This document shows positions 55,253 to 64,000 of a DNA stretch of 64,000 nt, one piece after another. Positions within the stretch are counted from its first letter, which is position 1, and each line of letters opens with the position of its first letter. A program made the position numbers and the translations under genes. Source of the DNA: Yoonia sp. R2331 (GTDB lineage: Bacteria > Pseudomonadota > Alphaproteobacteria > Rhodobacterales > Rhodobacteraceae); the NCBI RefSeq assembly GCF_041103235.1, contig NZ_JBGCUN010000002.1, positions 186,001-250,000 on the forward strand, in the 5' to 3' direction. Under the pieces are notes generated by a model. The model was not told the origin of the DNA. It saw only the letters and a list, made by a program, of their open reading frames with translations, and made no database searches.

Positions 55253-57511
55253 ATGGCCGGCACGACCAAACACACCCGCGAAGATGCCCTCGCGTTTCAC
55301 CTCAATCCGACGCCTGGCAAGTGGGAAGTCGCGGCAACCGTCCCGATGACAACGCAGCGCGATCTGTCGCTGGCCTATTCCCCCGGCGTCGCGATCCCGT
55401 GCGAGGAAATCCACGCCGACCCTGCCACAGCCTACGATTACACCAACAAGGGTAATCTGGTCGCCGTGATCTCGAACGGGACGGCCGTGCTGGGGCTTGG
55501 CAACCTTGGCGCGCTCGCTTCAAAACCGGTGATGGAGGGGAAATCCGTCCTTTTCAAACGCTTTGCCGACGTGAATTCTATCGATGTAGAGCTGGATACA
55601 GAGGACACTGACGCCTTTTGCAACGCTGTGCGCCTGATGGGTCCAACCTTCGGCGGCATCAATTTGGAAGATATCAAAGCACCCGAGTGCTTCATCATCG
55701 AACAGCGCCTGAAGGAAGAAATGGACATCCCGGTCTTTCACGACGACCAACATGGCACCGCCGTGATCTGTGCCGCCGGTCTGATCAATGCGCTACACCT
55801 TTCGGGTAAGAAAATCGAAGACGTCAAAATCGTGCTGAACGGGGCAGGGGCCGCAGGCATTGCCTGTCTGGAACTGGTCAAGGCGATGGGTGCAAAGCAT
55901 GACAACTGCATTATGTGCGACACCAAAGGCGTAATCTATCAAGGCCGGACAGAGGGCATGAACCAGTGGAAATCAGCACATGCTGCCAACACCTCTGCCC
56001 GCACGCTTGATGACGCGATGAAGGATTGCGACGTCTTTCTAGGCGTCTCAGCAAAAGGGGCCGTGACGCAGGAAATGGTGTCTAACATGGCGGAAAACCC
56101 TGTTATCTTCGCCATGGCCAACCCCGATCCAGAGATTACGCCAGAAGATGCGCATGCCGTCCGCGAAGATGCAATCGTCGCTACCGGGCGCTCTGACTAC
56201 CCCAATCAGGTCAACAACGTCTTGGGTTTTCCATATCTCTTTCGTGGCGCGCTCGACATCCATGCCCGCGCCATTAATGACGAGATGAAAATCGCCTGCG
56301 CACATGCGCTGGCCAATCTTGCCCGCGAAGAAGTACCGGACGAGGTCGCCATGGCTTACGGCAAGAAACTGACTTTTGGTCGCGACTACATCATCCCGAC
56401 ACCTTTTGACCCGCGCCTGATCCACCGGATCCCAACGGCAGTCGCGCAGGCTGGCATGAAAACCGGCGTCGCGCGCCGGCCCATTGTGGACATGGATGGT
56501 TACGAAGAGTCCCTGAAATCCCGGATGGACCCGACGCAATCCATCTTGCGCAGTCTGAATGCCCGCGCGCGGCAGGCGCAATCCACTGTGATCTTTGCCG
56601 AAGGCGACGACAACCGTGTGCTGCGCGCTGCAGTCATGTACCAGCGGTCCGGCCTTGGCAAAGCACTGGTTGTTGGCCGCGAAGCGGACGTGGCCGAACG
56701 GTTAAAATCCGAAGGCCTGGGCGACGCCGTGAAAGAGCTGACCGTCGTAAATGCAGCAAATACCCCTGATTTAGACACCTATAAGGACTTTCTATACGAC
56801 CGCCTGAACCGCCGCGGTTATGATATGCAAGACGTGCACCGTATGGCTGCGCGGGACCGGCATGTCTTTGCGGCGCTCATGCTTGCGCACGGTCATGTTG
56901 ACGGGATGGTCACGGGTGCGACCCGCAAATCCGCCCATGTATTGGAACTGATCAACCACGTCTTTGACGCCGATGCAGCACACGGGGCCGTTGGCGTTTC
57001 CGCCGTACTTCACAACGGCAAGATCGTCCTGATCAGCGACACGCTTGTGCACGAATGGCCCAGCGACGAAGATCTGGCCGATATCGCCACTGCGGGGGCA
57101 TCTGTCGCCCGCGATTTGGGCCTTGACCCACGCGTGGCGTTTCTGTCGTTCTCGACCTTTGGTTACCCGGTCTCGGAACGCGCAGAAAAGATGCACAAGG
57201 CCGCAGGCGTGCTCGATGCGCGCAAAGTCGACTTTGAATACGAGGGTGAGATGACAGTCGATGTCGCCTTGAACCCTGCAGCACAGGCGAATTACCCGTT
57301 CCAGCGGCTCACTGGCCCCGCAAACGTGCTTGTCGTGCCCGCGCGCCATTCCGCCTCGATCAGTGTCAAGCTCATGCAGGAAATGGCAGGTGCCACGGTG
57401 ATCGGGCCAATATTGTCCGGCATCGATAAGCCGATTCAGATTTGCTCGACCGTTTCGACTGTGAATGACATCCTGAACATGGCTGTGATTGCGGCTTGTA
57501 AAGTGGGGTAG
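55253..57511 (+). CDS. maeB: NADP-dependent malic enzyme with phosphotransacetylase-like domain
   Basis: 752 residues from the ATG at 55253, preceded by GGGAGGACGACA. Malic enzyme domain (about 15-430) with LSLAYSPGVAIPC, VFHDDQHGTAVI and the Rossmann motif VLNGAGAAGIACLELV. The C-terminal half (about 440-750) resembles phosphotransacetylase, usually catalytically inactive and regulatory in this MaeB class. It converts malate to pyruvate, CO2 and NADPH. The linker is intact. pfkB-type kinase follows after 3 bases. Confidence 0.94.
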   Translation: MAGTTKHTREDALAFHLNPTPGKWEVAATVPMTTQRDLSLAYSPGVAIPCEEIHADPATAYDYTNKGNLVAVISNGTAVLGLGNLGALASKPVMEGKSVLFKRFADVNSIDVELDTEDTDAFCNAVRLMGPTFGGINLEDIKAPECFIIEQRLKEEMDIPVFHDDQHGTAVICAAGLINALHLSGKKIEDVKIVLNGAGAAGIACLELVKAMGAKHDNCIMCDTKGVIYQGRTEGMNQWKSAHAANTSARTLDDAMKDCDVFLGVSAKGAVTQEMVSNMAENPVIFAMANPDPEITPEDAHAVREDAIVATGRSDYPNQVNNVLGFPYLFRGALDIHARAINDEMKIACAHALANLAREEVPDEVAMAYGKKLTFGRDYIIPTPFDPRLIHRIPTAVAQAGMKTGVARRPIVDMDGYEESLKSRMDPTQSILRSLNARARQAQSTVIFAEGDDNRVLRAAVMYQRSGLGKALVVGREADVAERLKSEGLGDAVKELTVVNAANTPDLDTYKDFLYDRLNRRGYDMQDVHRMAARDRHVFAALMLAHGHVDGMVTGATRKSAHVLELINHVFDADAAHGAVGVSAVLHNGKIVLISDTLVHEWPSDEDLADIATAGASVARDLGLDPRVAFLSFSTFGYPVSERAEKMHKAAGVLDARKVDFEYEGEMTVDVALNPAAQANYPFQRLTGPANVLVVPARHSASISVKLMQEMAGATVIGPILSGIDKPIQICSTVSTVNDILNMAVIAACKVG

Positions 57512-57514
57512 CCA

Positions 57515-58381
57515 ATGGCGATCTGGAATCTGGGATCGATCAACGCTGATCTGGTCTATGCCGTACCACACATCCCGCAACCGGGCGAAACCCTGTCTGC
57601 CACGGGGTTTGAGACGTTTTTGGGCGGAAAAGGTGCCAACATGTCCGTCGCTGCCGCGCGCGCCGCAGCCACCGTGCATCACATTGGCGCGGTTGGGGCA
57701 GATGGCGATTGGGCCACATCGCGGCTGATGGAATATGGTGTTGATACCCGGTTCATAACGACGGTGGATGCCCCGACGACCCAGGCGCTGATCTTTGTGG
57801 ATGCCGCTGGTGAGAACATGATCGTCCTGGCCCCCGGCGCAAATGGTGAGATTCCGCAAGCGACTCTGCAATCCGCGCTGTCAGTCGCCGAGACAGAGGA
57901 TTGGCTGATTATCCAGAACGAAACCAACCTACAGCGCACGGCAGCTAAACTGGGCCACGATATGGGGCTTCGTGTCGGCTATGCCGCTGCGCCCTTTGAT
58001 GTCGATCGGGTGCAGGCGGTGCTGCCGTTCCTTGATTTCCTGATCCTCAACGCGGTTGAGGCTGCGCAATTGAAAGAGGCGACAGGAAAGTCTCCGGAAG
58101 AGCTGGGGATCGAAGATGTGATTGTCACATTGGGCGCTGACGGTGCCGATTGGTATGGCGACAGCGGACACCAACACTTTGATGCGATCAAGGTTGATCC
58201 TGTAGATACGACCGGGGCAGGGGACACTTTCACCGGTTACGTTCTTGCTGGTCTAGATCGTGGAATGCCGATGGCGCAGGCCATAGGTCAGGCGATGCGC
58301 GCGGGTGCGTTGATGGTCACCCGCCACGGGACAGCGGATGTGATCCCTGATCTGTCAGAAGTTCAAGCCTTTCGCCCTTAG
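57515..58381 (+). CDS. PfkB-family carbohydrate kinase (ribokinase-like)
   Basis: 288 residues. Begins WNLGSINADLVYAVPHIPQPGETL and has the first PfkB signature GGKGANMSVAAARA, then the second signature DTTGAGDTFTGYVLAGLD with the catalytic Asp. Substrate is probably a pentose or nucleoside. No transport or catabolic genes flank it, so ribokinase itself is only a guess. It lies 3 bases after maeB. Confidence 0.87.
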   Translation: MAIWNLGSINADLVYAVPHIPQPGETLSATGFETFLGGKGANMSVAAARAAATVHHIGAVGADGDWATSRLMEYGVDTRFITTVDAPTTQALIFVDAAGENMIVLAPGANGEIPQATLQSALSVAETEDWLIIQNETNLQRTAAKLGHDMGLRVGYAAAPFDVDRVQAVLPFLDFLILNAVEAAQLKEATGKSPEELGIEDVIVTLGADGADWYGDSGHQHFDAIKVDPVDTTGAGDTFTGYVLAGLDRGMPMAQAIGQAMRAGALMVTRHGTADVIPDLSEVQAFRP

Positions 58382-58408
58382 GGCGGACAATCTGCCCATC
58401 TTTTAGGG

Positions 58409-59071
58409 TCAGGAATGATTGGCAAAGGGTGCCGCTGATCCCCAAAGCTGCAGCACACGCTGATCACGGCCACAGGCATTGCGATAGAATTTGTATGCAT
58501 TGGCTTGGGTTTTTGGACCGCGCCGGGTCAGAATAATCTGGCTACCCTTGTAGTAATCCTGATGGATCGCTTCGGCGTTGGTGAACGTGCTGGCGCTCAG
58601 GATCGGTGTCACAATGCTCTGCCCCAAATCGCGCTGGGCCTGTGCTTTGGCCGCCTCTGCTGCCTGACGTTCTGACGCGTTGGCTGCGAAGACGGCTGTG
58701 CGATAGCTTGGCCCCCGATCACAGAACTGCCCACCGGCATCCGTGGGGTCAACCGACCGAAAGAACATGTGCAGCAATTGGGCATAGCTAACCTGATCGG
58801 CGTCGTAGGTGATTTGCACGGCCTCGTAATGCCCTGACCCCTTCAAGGTTTCATATGTTGGGTTGGATGTCGTCCCACCGGTGTAACCGGACACCACCTC
58901 GGACACGCCTTGCACACGCTCAAAATCGGATTCGATGCACCAAAAGCATCCGCCCGCAAAGGTCGCGACCTGCATGTCGCGGGCTTGCGCCGGGGCAGAT
59001 TGCAGAATGAACCCGATACCAATGGCAAGCGCCAGCAGAACAGATTTCAGCGTTTGGGTTTTGATGCACAT
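58409..59071 (-). CDS. msrA: Exported peptide-methionine (S)-S-oxide reductase MsrA
   Basis: 220 residues. A signal peptide (about 1-30, [19 protein letters not shown], cleaved near AQA) precedes the catalytic GGCFWC (Cys42 active). The motifs [13 protein letters not shown] and [16 protein letters not shown] are intact, and the C-terminal NACGRDQR cysteine could recycle the enzyme. It reduces methionine sulfoxide in periplasmic proteins. Strong AAAGGAGAGGTGAT ribosome site. Paired msrB is not here. Confidence 0.93.
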   Translation of the reverse strand: MCIKTQTLKSVLLALAIGIGFILQSAPAQARDMQVATFAGGCFWCIESDFERVQGVSEVVSGYTGGTTSNPTYETLKGSGHYEAVQITYDADQVSYAQLLHMFFRSVDPTDAGGQFCDRGPSYRTAVFAANASERQAAEAAKAQAQRDLGQSIVTPILSASTFTNAEAIHQDYYKGSQIILTRRGPKTQANAYKFYRNACGRDQRVLQLWGSAAPFANHS

Positions 59072-59218
59072 ATCACCTCTCCTTTGTCGGCAGTCTTGGC
59101 GACAGGGCGGGTGTCAATCAATTCACCGGCGCGTGATGTCACGGGCAGTTTACTGAATGGAATAATTCATTTTCGGTCGCTCTTGCGGACGGTGGTTAAC
59201 GCATCTTAGGGTTCGAGG

Positions 59219-59262
59219 ATGCACGTGATGTGCATGGTTTGTGTATGGAATGTGCATCATGA
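59219..59262 (+). repeat. Four degenerate 11-bp tandem repeats before the sulfotransferase gene
   Basis: Copies of RTGCAYG start at 59219 (ATGCACG), 59230 (GTGCATG), 59241 (GTGTATG) and 59252 (GTGCATC), each exactly 11 bases apart. The last overlaps the start codon at 59259. The first two also form an ATGCAC/GTGCAT inverted repeat. One helical turn spacing suggests a protein-binding array, but this is unproven. Confidence 0.6.
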
Positions 59263-59963
59263 AAATCGCAATGTGGTCGGGGCCTCGCAACCTGTCGACG
59301 GCCATGATGTATGCCTTTGGGGCCCGCCCGGATTTCGCGGTCTGGGACGAGCCATTCTACGCCCCATATCTTGCGGCAACCGGCATCGATCACCCGATGC
59401 GGCACCAGATATTGGAGACACATGAAACCGACCCAGCACGCGTTGCCGCGCTTTGTGCTGAGCCCGCGCCGCGTGATGAACCACACATTTACATGAAACA
59501 CATGCCCCACCATATGGTCGATGATTTTCCTCTCGATTGGGCCACCACCTGCACCAATCTCCACCTCATCCGCCACCCCGCGCGGGTCATTGCAAGCTAC
59601 GACGCAAAGCGAGATTCGATCACCTCAGACGATCTGGGTTTTCGCCAACAATGGGAGGTTTATCAACAGCTTGGTGGTCAAGTGATTGACAGCTTTGACA
59701 TCCGAAGTGATCCCGAACCTGCCCTTTCCGCGCTGTGTGACACCATTGGTCTGCCATTTGATCCCGCAATGCTGTCCTGGCCTAAAGGGGGGTGCGCCGA
59801 TGACGGTGTCTGGGCCAGTCATTGGTACGGTGCGATCCACAACAGCACCGGTTTTGCCGGGCCGGAAGGTCCGCTGCCAGTGGTCCAACCGCAGCACGAA
59901 GAGATCTTTAACGAAGCGATGTCATATTACGACAAATTGCACGCACTTCGTCTGCGACCTTAG
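59259..59963 (+). CDS. Sulfotransferase-like protein
   Basis: 234 residues from the ATG at 59259 (MKIAMWSGPRNLSTAMMYAFG); upstream starts at 59241 are possible. The N-terminal WSGPRNLSTAM is a PAPS 5'-phosphate-binding-like loop and HLIRHPARVIASY corresponds to the 3'-phosphate site. Similar alphaproteobacterial proteins are annotated as sulfotransferase family. Substrate unknown. No PAPS synthesis genes are nearby. An 11-bp repeat array abuts its start. Confidence 0.75.
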   Translation: MKIAMWSGPRNLSTAMMYAFGARPDFAVWDEPFYAPYLAATGIDHPMRHQILETHETDPARVAALCAEPAPRDEPHIYMKHMPHHMVDDFPLDWATTCTNLHLIRHPARVIASYDAKRDSITSDDLGFRQQWEVYQQLGGQVIDSFDIRSDPEPALSALCDTIGLPFDPAMLSWPKGGCADDGVWASHWYGAIHNSTGFAGPEGPLPVVQPQHEEIFNEAMSYYDKLHALRLRP

Positions 59964-60074
59964 GAATTTCCGAAACTATTTCCCGTTACACACGTGATTG
60001 TCCAAAGCACGCAGGAAGGCTTTGTTTTGTGACAAGTGTGATGTTTGATCCCGGGGCCTGCGCCCCAGGGATCG

Positions 60075-61292
60075 TTACTTCAAACGACGATCACGGGCTG
60101 CCAAAAGTTTCAAGCGCAGCGCATTCAGCTGGATGAAACCCTGTGCATCGGTTTGATCATATGCGCCGGCATCATCTTCGAAGGTCACATGTGCCTCTGA
60201 ATACAGGCTATGATCCGACCAGCGCGCCACCGTCCGTGCAGATCCTTTGTACAGCTTCACGCGAACCGTACCCGTGACATGTTCCTGGCTCTTGTCGATC
60301 AACGCCTGCAACATTTCCCGCTCTGGCGAGAACCAGAAGCCATTGTAGATCAGCTCTGCATAGCGCGGCATGATCGAATCTTTCAGATGGCCAGCGCCGG
60401 AATCCAGCGTGATCTGTTCGATTCCGCGGTGCGCTTCTAACAGAACCGTCCCGCCGGGTGTTTCGTAGATGCCGCGAGATTTCATGCCGACAAAGCGGTT
60501 TTCCACCAGATCAAGACGCCCCACGCCATGGGCGCCACCCAGCTCATTCAGCTTGGTCAGGATCGTCGCAGGCGACATCCGCTCGCCGTCAATGGATACG
60601 GCATCACCACGCTCAAACCCGATCTCGACCATCTGTGGGGTGTCCGGCGCATCCTCTGGATTGACGGTGCGTTGATAAACGTATTCCGGCGCTTCATCGG
60701 CGGGATCTTCCAGCACTTTACCTTCGGACGAGGTGTGCAGCAGGTTGGCATCCACGCTAAACGGCGCCTCACCGCGTTTGTCCTTGGCAACAGGAATTTG
60801 GTGTGCCTCTGCAAATTCCAAAAGCTTGGTGCGGCTCGACAAATCCCACTCGCGCCAAGGTGCTATCACCTTGATTTCGGGGTTCAACGCATAGGCCGCA
60901 ATCTCAAACCGGACCTGATCATTGCCCTTGCCGGTCGCCCCGTGGGACACCGCATCGGCCCCTTCAGCCGCTGCAATCTCAACCAGCCGTTTAGAGATCA
61001 ATGGCCGCGCAATGGAGGTGCCTAGCAAATACAGCCCTTCATAAAGCGCATTGGCGCGGAACATCGGAAAGACGAAATCGCGGACAAACTCTTCGCGCAG
61101 GTCTTCGATATGTATGCTGCTGGCGCCCATCATCTCTGCCTTTTTGCGGGCCGGCTCCAACTCTTCGCCCTGACCAAGGTCGGCGGTAAAGGTCACGACT
61201 TCGCAGTTATATTCCGTCTGCAACCACTTGAGGATGATCGAGGTATCGAGGCCACCAGAATAGGCAAGCACGACTTTTTTCGGAGCGGACAT
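60075..61292 (-). CDS. argG: Argininosuccinate synthase
   Basis: 405 residues. N-terminal PP-loop motif [17 protein letters not shown], then [14 protein letters not shown] and [11 protein letters not shown] typical of ArgG. It joins citrulline and aspartate with ATP. An imperfect GC-rich hairpin (60047-60073) follows the stop but lacks a T run. It stands as a single gene. Confidence 0.97.
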   Translation of the reverse strand: MSAPKKVVLAYSGGLDTSIILKWLQTEYNCEVVTFTADLGQGEELEPARKKAEMMGASSIHIEDLREEFVRDFVFPMFRANALYEGLYLLGTSIARPLISKRLVEIAAAEGADAVSHGATGKGNDQVRFEIAAYALNPEIKVIAPWREWDLSSRTKLLEFAEAHQIPVAKDKRGEAPFSVDANLLHTSSEGKVLEDPADEAPEYVYQRTVNPEDAPDTPQMVEIGFERGDAVSIDGERMSPATILTKLNELGGAHGVGRLDLVENRFVGMKSRGIYETPGGTVLLEAHRGIEQITLDSGAGHLKDSIMPRYAELIYNGFWFSPEREMLQALIDKSQEHVTGTVRVKLYKGSARTVARWSDHSLYSEAHVTFEDDAGAYDQTDAQGFIQLNALRLKLLAARDRRLK

Positions 61293-61419
61293 GGGGCAGG
61301 GCCTTTCGCAGATCTATCGCGTGGCGCGATAACGGGTTTGGCTGACAGGGGCAAGGTTTCTAGCGTTGACGCCCCAATGCAAATGCGGCACCACAACCAA
61401 AACGCGAAAGGGCAGCGCG

Positions 61420-62187
61420 ATGGCATTTCAATTGGTCAAGCATGCAATCATGCTTATTCTCCGCAATCTGTGGCCCGCGTTCAAAGCGACTTTTGTTCCG
61501 TTTGCGGTTCTGGCGGGCGCGGCAGGCCTCTTGATCTGGCTGCGACGCGACGCGCTCGCGAATTTCCCGATGGGGCCCGAGAGCATGCAAACGGCCCTCT
61601 TGCTCATCCTGATCTTACTCCCGCTTGTGGTCTTTGTCTTGTCATGGGTCGCCGTGACTTGGCACCGCTTTGTCTTGCTAGAGGAAGAGCCGGGATTCTT
61701 CCCTGCGCTCAAAAACCGACCGGTCTGGCGCTATGTCTGGCGGTTGCTTCAGGTCGGTCTGATCTATGTGGTGTTCTTCTTTATCATGAGCTTCATCAGC
61801 TCACTGATCGTCCTGCCACTTGTACAGCTGACGGGGTCGTTTTTCATCATCACGACGCTTTGGTCGATCCTGATCAATATCATAATCGGGATCATCTGGT
61901 TTCGGCTTGCCTTGGTTCTGCCCGCGGCGTCGGTCGGCAAACCGATAACGATATCTGAATCCGTCGATGCGACGTCAGATATCGGCCGCACATTAATCGG
62001 GGTGATCATCATCCTGTCGGTGCTGCAAATCGGCCTGAGCTACGCGATTCAGTCCATCAGTTTTATGAGCCTTAGCGTGGCAGACATTCTTTCGCTGGTC
62101 CTGCAATGGTTCACCCTGTTGCTGGGGATCAGCATGCTGACAACTCTATACGGCCACCTTGTCGAAGGGCGCGATCTACCCCAGTAA
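61420..62187 (+). CDS. Multi-pass membrane protein of unknown function
   Basis: 255 residues from the ATG at 61420, after AAAGGGCAGCGCG. Five or six hydrophobic segments (about 20-40, 58-80, 106-135, 140-168, 196-218 and 225-245), rich in Ile, Leu and Val, with few charges. A FRLALVLPAASVGKPITISE stretch resembles loops of YckC/GlpM-like small membrane proteins but no firm family can be given. Its stop overlaps the convergent Nudix gene by 12 bases. Confidence 0.72.
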   Translation: MAFQLVKHAIMLILRNLWPAFKATFVPFAVLAGAAGLLIWLRRDALANFPMGPESMQTALLLILILLPLVVFVLSWVAVTWHRFVLLEEEPGFFPALKNRPVWRYVWRLLQVGLIYVVFFFIMSFISSLIVLPLVQLTGSFFIITTLWSILINIIIGIIWFRLALVLPAASVGKPITISESVDATSDIGRTLIGVIIILSVLQIGLSYAIQSISFMSLSVADILSLVLQWFTLLLGISMLTTLYGHLVEGRDLPQ

Positions 62188-62616
62188 ATGCCGCGCCACG
62201 AAGTCCGCGTCGCCTTCGTTATACACATTCTCAACCGCAAACTCCGGTGGCACCCAGACTGCCGTATGGCTCGGCTCTGACGGGGGGCCCAGCCGCCGCA
62301 CGGGCAGGGCGGTGAAGATGTGGCAGACCTTCTCGGCCCACATGTCGTATTCCGGCATAAACGTGAAACGGCGGAACATGCCCAGCCGCCGGGGCCGGGC
62401 GATGCGCCAACCGGTTTCCTCAAACACTTCGCGGTGGAGCGCCTGAATGGCCCCTTCGCCGGGGTCAATGCCGCCGCCGGGCAGCTGCAATTCATAGTGC
62501 GGATCGTCCTGCCACGTCAGCAAAACCTGCCCATCGCGTGGCAAAACCGCATAGGCCCCGGCCCGCACTTGATACCGTTGCCCTGCAATCGGGGCGCTGC
62601 CATACCGCCTGATCAT
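62176..62616 (-). CDS. Nudix hydrolase
   Basis: 146 residues from the ATG at 62616, preceded by AAGGGGGCAAGCT; the longer frame to 62826 runs antisense to hslO. Nudix box GGGIDPGEGAIQALHREVFEETGW is intact (split: GGGIDPGEG...HREVFEETGW). It hydrolyses a nucleoside diphosphate linked to another group; substrate unknown. Start lies next to the hslO promoter region. Confidence 0.9.
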   Translation of the reverse strand: MIRRYGSAPIAGQRYQVRAGAYAVLPRDGQVLLTWQDDPHYELQLPGGGIDPGEGAIQALHREVFEETGWRIARPRRLGMFRRFTFMPEYDMWAEKVCHIFTALPVRRLGPPSEPSHTAVWVPPEFAVENVYNEGDADFVARHLLG

Positions 62617-62626
62617 AGCTTGCCCC

Positions 62627-62654
62627 CTTGGACCTTGCCTTGCTCTGCCTATAT
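62627..62654 (+). promoter_or_regulatory. Candidate heat-shock (RpoH-type) promoter of hslO
   Basis: CTTGGA (62627-62632) and CCTATAT (62648-62654), 15 bases apart, resemble the element spacing of the hslV promoter when aligned on TTG and (C)CTATAT. The -10 ends 39 bases before the hslO ATG. Hsp33 is a heat- and oxidation-responsive chaperone, which fits. Confidence 0.5.
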
Positions 62655-62693
62655 AGGCGCGATATGCCAATTCCCGACACGTTAGGAAACCCC

Positions 62694-63686
62694 ATGAGCA
62701 TCGGCTCTCAAATAGCATGGGACGATACGGTCCTGCCTTTCCAACTGGATGCCTCTGACATCCGGGGGCGCGTCGCGCGCCTTGACGGGGTGTTGGAAAA
62801 CGTACTGAAGCAACACGACTATCCACCCCTGATCGAAGGACTCGTGGCCGAGATGGCCCTGCTGACGGCCTTGATCGGGCAAACGATCAAGCTGCGTTGG
62901 AAGCTGTCGTTGCAGGTGCGCGGCAATGGCGCGGCCCGGATCATCGCGACCGACTACTATGGTCCAACCGAAGACGGTAAACCAGCACGGATGCGGGCCT
63001 ATGCCAGCTTTGATGCGGAACGTCTGGATCATGATGCGGATCCGTTCAGCCAGATCGGCGACGGATACTTTGCCATTCTCATCGACCAAGGCGAAGGCAC
63101 TGCACCCTATCAGGGCATCACGCCCATTGCCGGTGGATCACTCGCGGCCTGTGCAGAGACTTACTTTGCCCAGTCGGAGCAGATTCCGACGCGGTTTTCG
63201 CTGACCTATGGGCGCAGTACATTGCCGGGCGAAGGCGAGCATTGGCGGGCCGGTGGCGTGATGCTGCAGCATATGCCCAAGGCCTCGCCTCATGTGGCTG
63301 CCGACGGCGGAACGGGTGAAGGTGGCTTGCTTGAAGCGTCCGACATTCTGGATGCGGATGAAGGTGAAAACTGGACCCGCGCCAACACGCTGCTCGACAC
63401 CGTCGAAGAGATAGAGTTGATCGGCCCGTCCGTTCAACCGACCGAGTTATTGGTGCGCCTGTTCCACGAAGAGCAGCCGCGCGTCTTTGACCCGCAACCG
63501 GTGACGTTTGGATGCAGCTGTTCGGATGATCAAGTGCGGCAAAGCCTGTCGATCTATTCGGCCAAGGACATTGCCCATATGACCACAGACGAAGGCATCG
63601 TCACTGCCGATTGTCAGTTCTGCGGTGCGCATTACGAATTTGCGCCGCACACGCTGGGGTTTGAGGCGACAGGTGACGGGGCCTGA
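62694..63686 (+). CDS. hslO: Redox-regulated chaperone Hsp33
   Basis: 330 residues from the ATG at 62694, which follows TTAGGAAACCCC; two upstream ATGs in frame lack such a site. The C-terminal zinc switch is complete: CSC (Cys274/276) and CQFC (Cys307/310). Oxidation of these cysteines releases zinc and activates holdase function in the cytoplasm. The N-terminal domain has LIGQTIKLRWKLSLQVRG. The stop overlaps the next gene. Confidence 0.96.
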   Translation: MSIGSQIAWDDTVLPFQLDASDIRGRVARLDGVLENVLKQHDYPPLIEGLVAEMALLTALIGQTIKLRWKLSLQVRGNGAARIIATDYYGPTEDGKPARMRAYASFDAERLDHDADPFSQIGDGYFAILIDQGEGTAPYQGITPIAGGSLAACAETYFAQSEQIPTRFSLTYGRSTLPGEGEHWRAGGVMLQHMPKASPHVAADGGTGEGGLLEASDILDADEGENWTRANTLLDTVEEIELIGPSVQPTELLVRLFHEEQPRVFDPQPVTFGCSCSDDQVRQSLSIYSAKDIAHMTTDEGIVTADCQFCGAHYEFAPHTLGFEATGDGA

Positions 63687-64000
63687 TCTTGAAGGTCGCC
63701 TGAAAGGGGCGTTGTCCGCACCGGGCCGCGCCTCTTCTGACTATGACCTCAATAGCGATATCGCCTTGCCAGCGGCCCGCAAGCTGACACCTGCGTCGGT
63801 GTTGATCGGGGTGCGAGCGGTCAGTGGGCAGGTTGTGTTGACCAAACGCTCTGCCCGGCTGAAGCATCATCCAGGACAGATCGCGTTTGCCGGTGGCAGG
63901 CAAGACCCCGAAGACAGTGATGCGACTGCCGCCGCCCTGAGGGAAGCACGGGAAGAGATTGGCTTGAACCCTGACCAAGTGCGTGTCCTTGGCACTTTGC
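63673..64000 (+). CDS. CoA pyrophosphatase (Nudix), cut by the window end
   Basis: The open frame starts at a GTG at 63673, overlapping hslO by 14 bases, with GAGGCGACAG upstream. Visible 109 residues include KRSARLKHHPGQIAFAGGR and the Nudix box GGRQDPEDSDATAAALREAREEIG (seen as GGRQDPE and LREAREEIG). These match the NudL/CoA pyrophosphatase group, although the usual FPGG is FAGG here. The 3' end lies beyond base 64000. It hydrolyses CoA or a CoA ester to 3',5'-ADP and phosphopantetheine in known members. Confidence 0.85.
   Translation, partial: MTGPDLEGRLKGALSAPGRASSDYDLNSDIALPAARKLTPASVLIGVRAVSGQVVLTKRSARLKHHPGQIAFAGGRQDPEDSDATAAALREAREEIGLNPDQVRVLGTL

Noticed and set aside
56792-57871. 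359-codon minus-strand open frame
   Set aside because: Antisense to maeB and the PfkB gene, both well supported; composition is typical of a shadow frame.
60047-60073. Hairpin after argG as an intrinsic terminator
   Set aside because: GATCCC/GGGATC with GGGG/CCCC and a bulge can fold, but no T run follows on the minus strand.
1-64000. CRISPR arrays, insertion sequences, prophage or toxin-antitoxin modules
   Set aside because: No regular repeat-spacer pattern, transposase or integrase motif, or paired toxin genes were found on reading.

Overview
This 64 kb window looks like chromosomal core DNA of a marine alphaproteobacterium of the Roseobacter group (Rhodobacterales). The evidence is gene content and order: regB / senC-regA, cckA, hemD-mic60-hemY, dnaQ-coaE-aroE-maf, hemJ-rho-mnmE-mnmG-rsmG-parA-parB and hrcA-grpE. 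DNA is moderately GC-rich, coding density is very high, and I see no prophage, insertion sequence, plasmid module or CRISPR array.

Layout. (1) 1-8.2 kb: 3' part of the cell-cycle kinase gene cckA, tRNA-Thr(CGU), a minus-strand heme/membrane cluster (hemD, a Mic60-like gene, hemY), then tsaD-gpsA-EVE and a DUF1761 membrane protein. (2) 8.2-12.7 kb: DUF2853, an extensin-like protein, ahcY, a methyltransferase, a small exported protein and an HD hydrolase. (3) 12.7-16.7 kb: a broken GNAT gene, a 54-codon gene divergent from a LysR regulator, and the redox-sensing RegA / SenC / RegB locus. (4) 16.7-27.1 kb: a DivL-like PAS protein behind a CtrA-type box, then tsaE, amgK, murU, addB, addA and trxA, mostly with overlapping ends. 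(5) 27.2-35.6 kb: GFA and capsule-like genes, hslV and hslU separated by two unrelated genes, an MFS transporter, and smr-mltA-Tim44. (6) 35.6-47.1 kb: fxsA, secB, dnaQ-coaE-aroE-maf, a 405-base AT-rich gap with several DnaA-box-like sequences (the probable chromosomal origin), then hemJ, rho, mnmE, mnmG, rsmG, parA and parB. Two perfect parS palindromes lie inside the starts of mnmG and rsmG. (7) 47.1-64 kb: hemW-rdgB-rph, hrcA-grpE, ppk2 behind a hairpin that buries its ribosome binding site, mutS, a malic enzyme, msrA, argG, two Nudix genes and hslO.

How the genes work together. The window joins replication initiation and segregation (origin, parS, ParAB) with cell-cycle control (CckA, DivL-like protein). 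It also carries redox control (RegBA), proteostasis (HslVU, HrcA, GrpE, Hsp33, SecB), DNA repair (AddAB, MutS, Smr, RNase T-like DnaQ), cell-wall recycling (AmgK-MurU, MltA) and envelope organisation (Mic60, HemY). Genes left of the putative origin (maf to dnaQ) point left and genes right of it (hemJ to parB) point right, as expected for co-orientation with replication.

No wholly new multigene system is apparent. The most unusual items are regulatory or dual-use DNA: the parS/start-codon overlaps, the ppk2 hairpin, the CtrA-type box before the kinase-less DivL-like gene, an 11-bp-periodic repeat before a sulfotransferase gene, and a small unlisted gene opposite a LysR regulator. All calls rest on reading the sequence; no database search was run.
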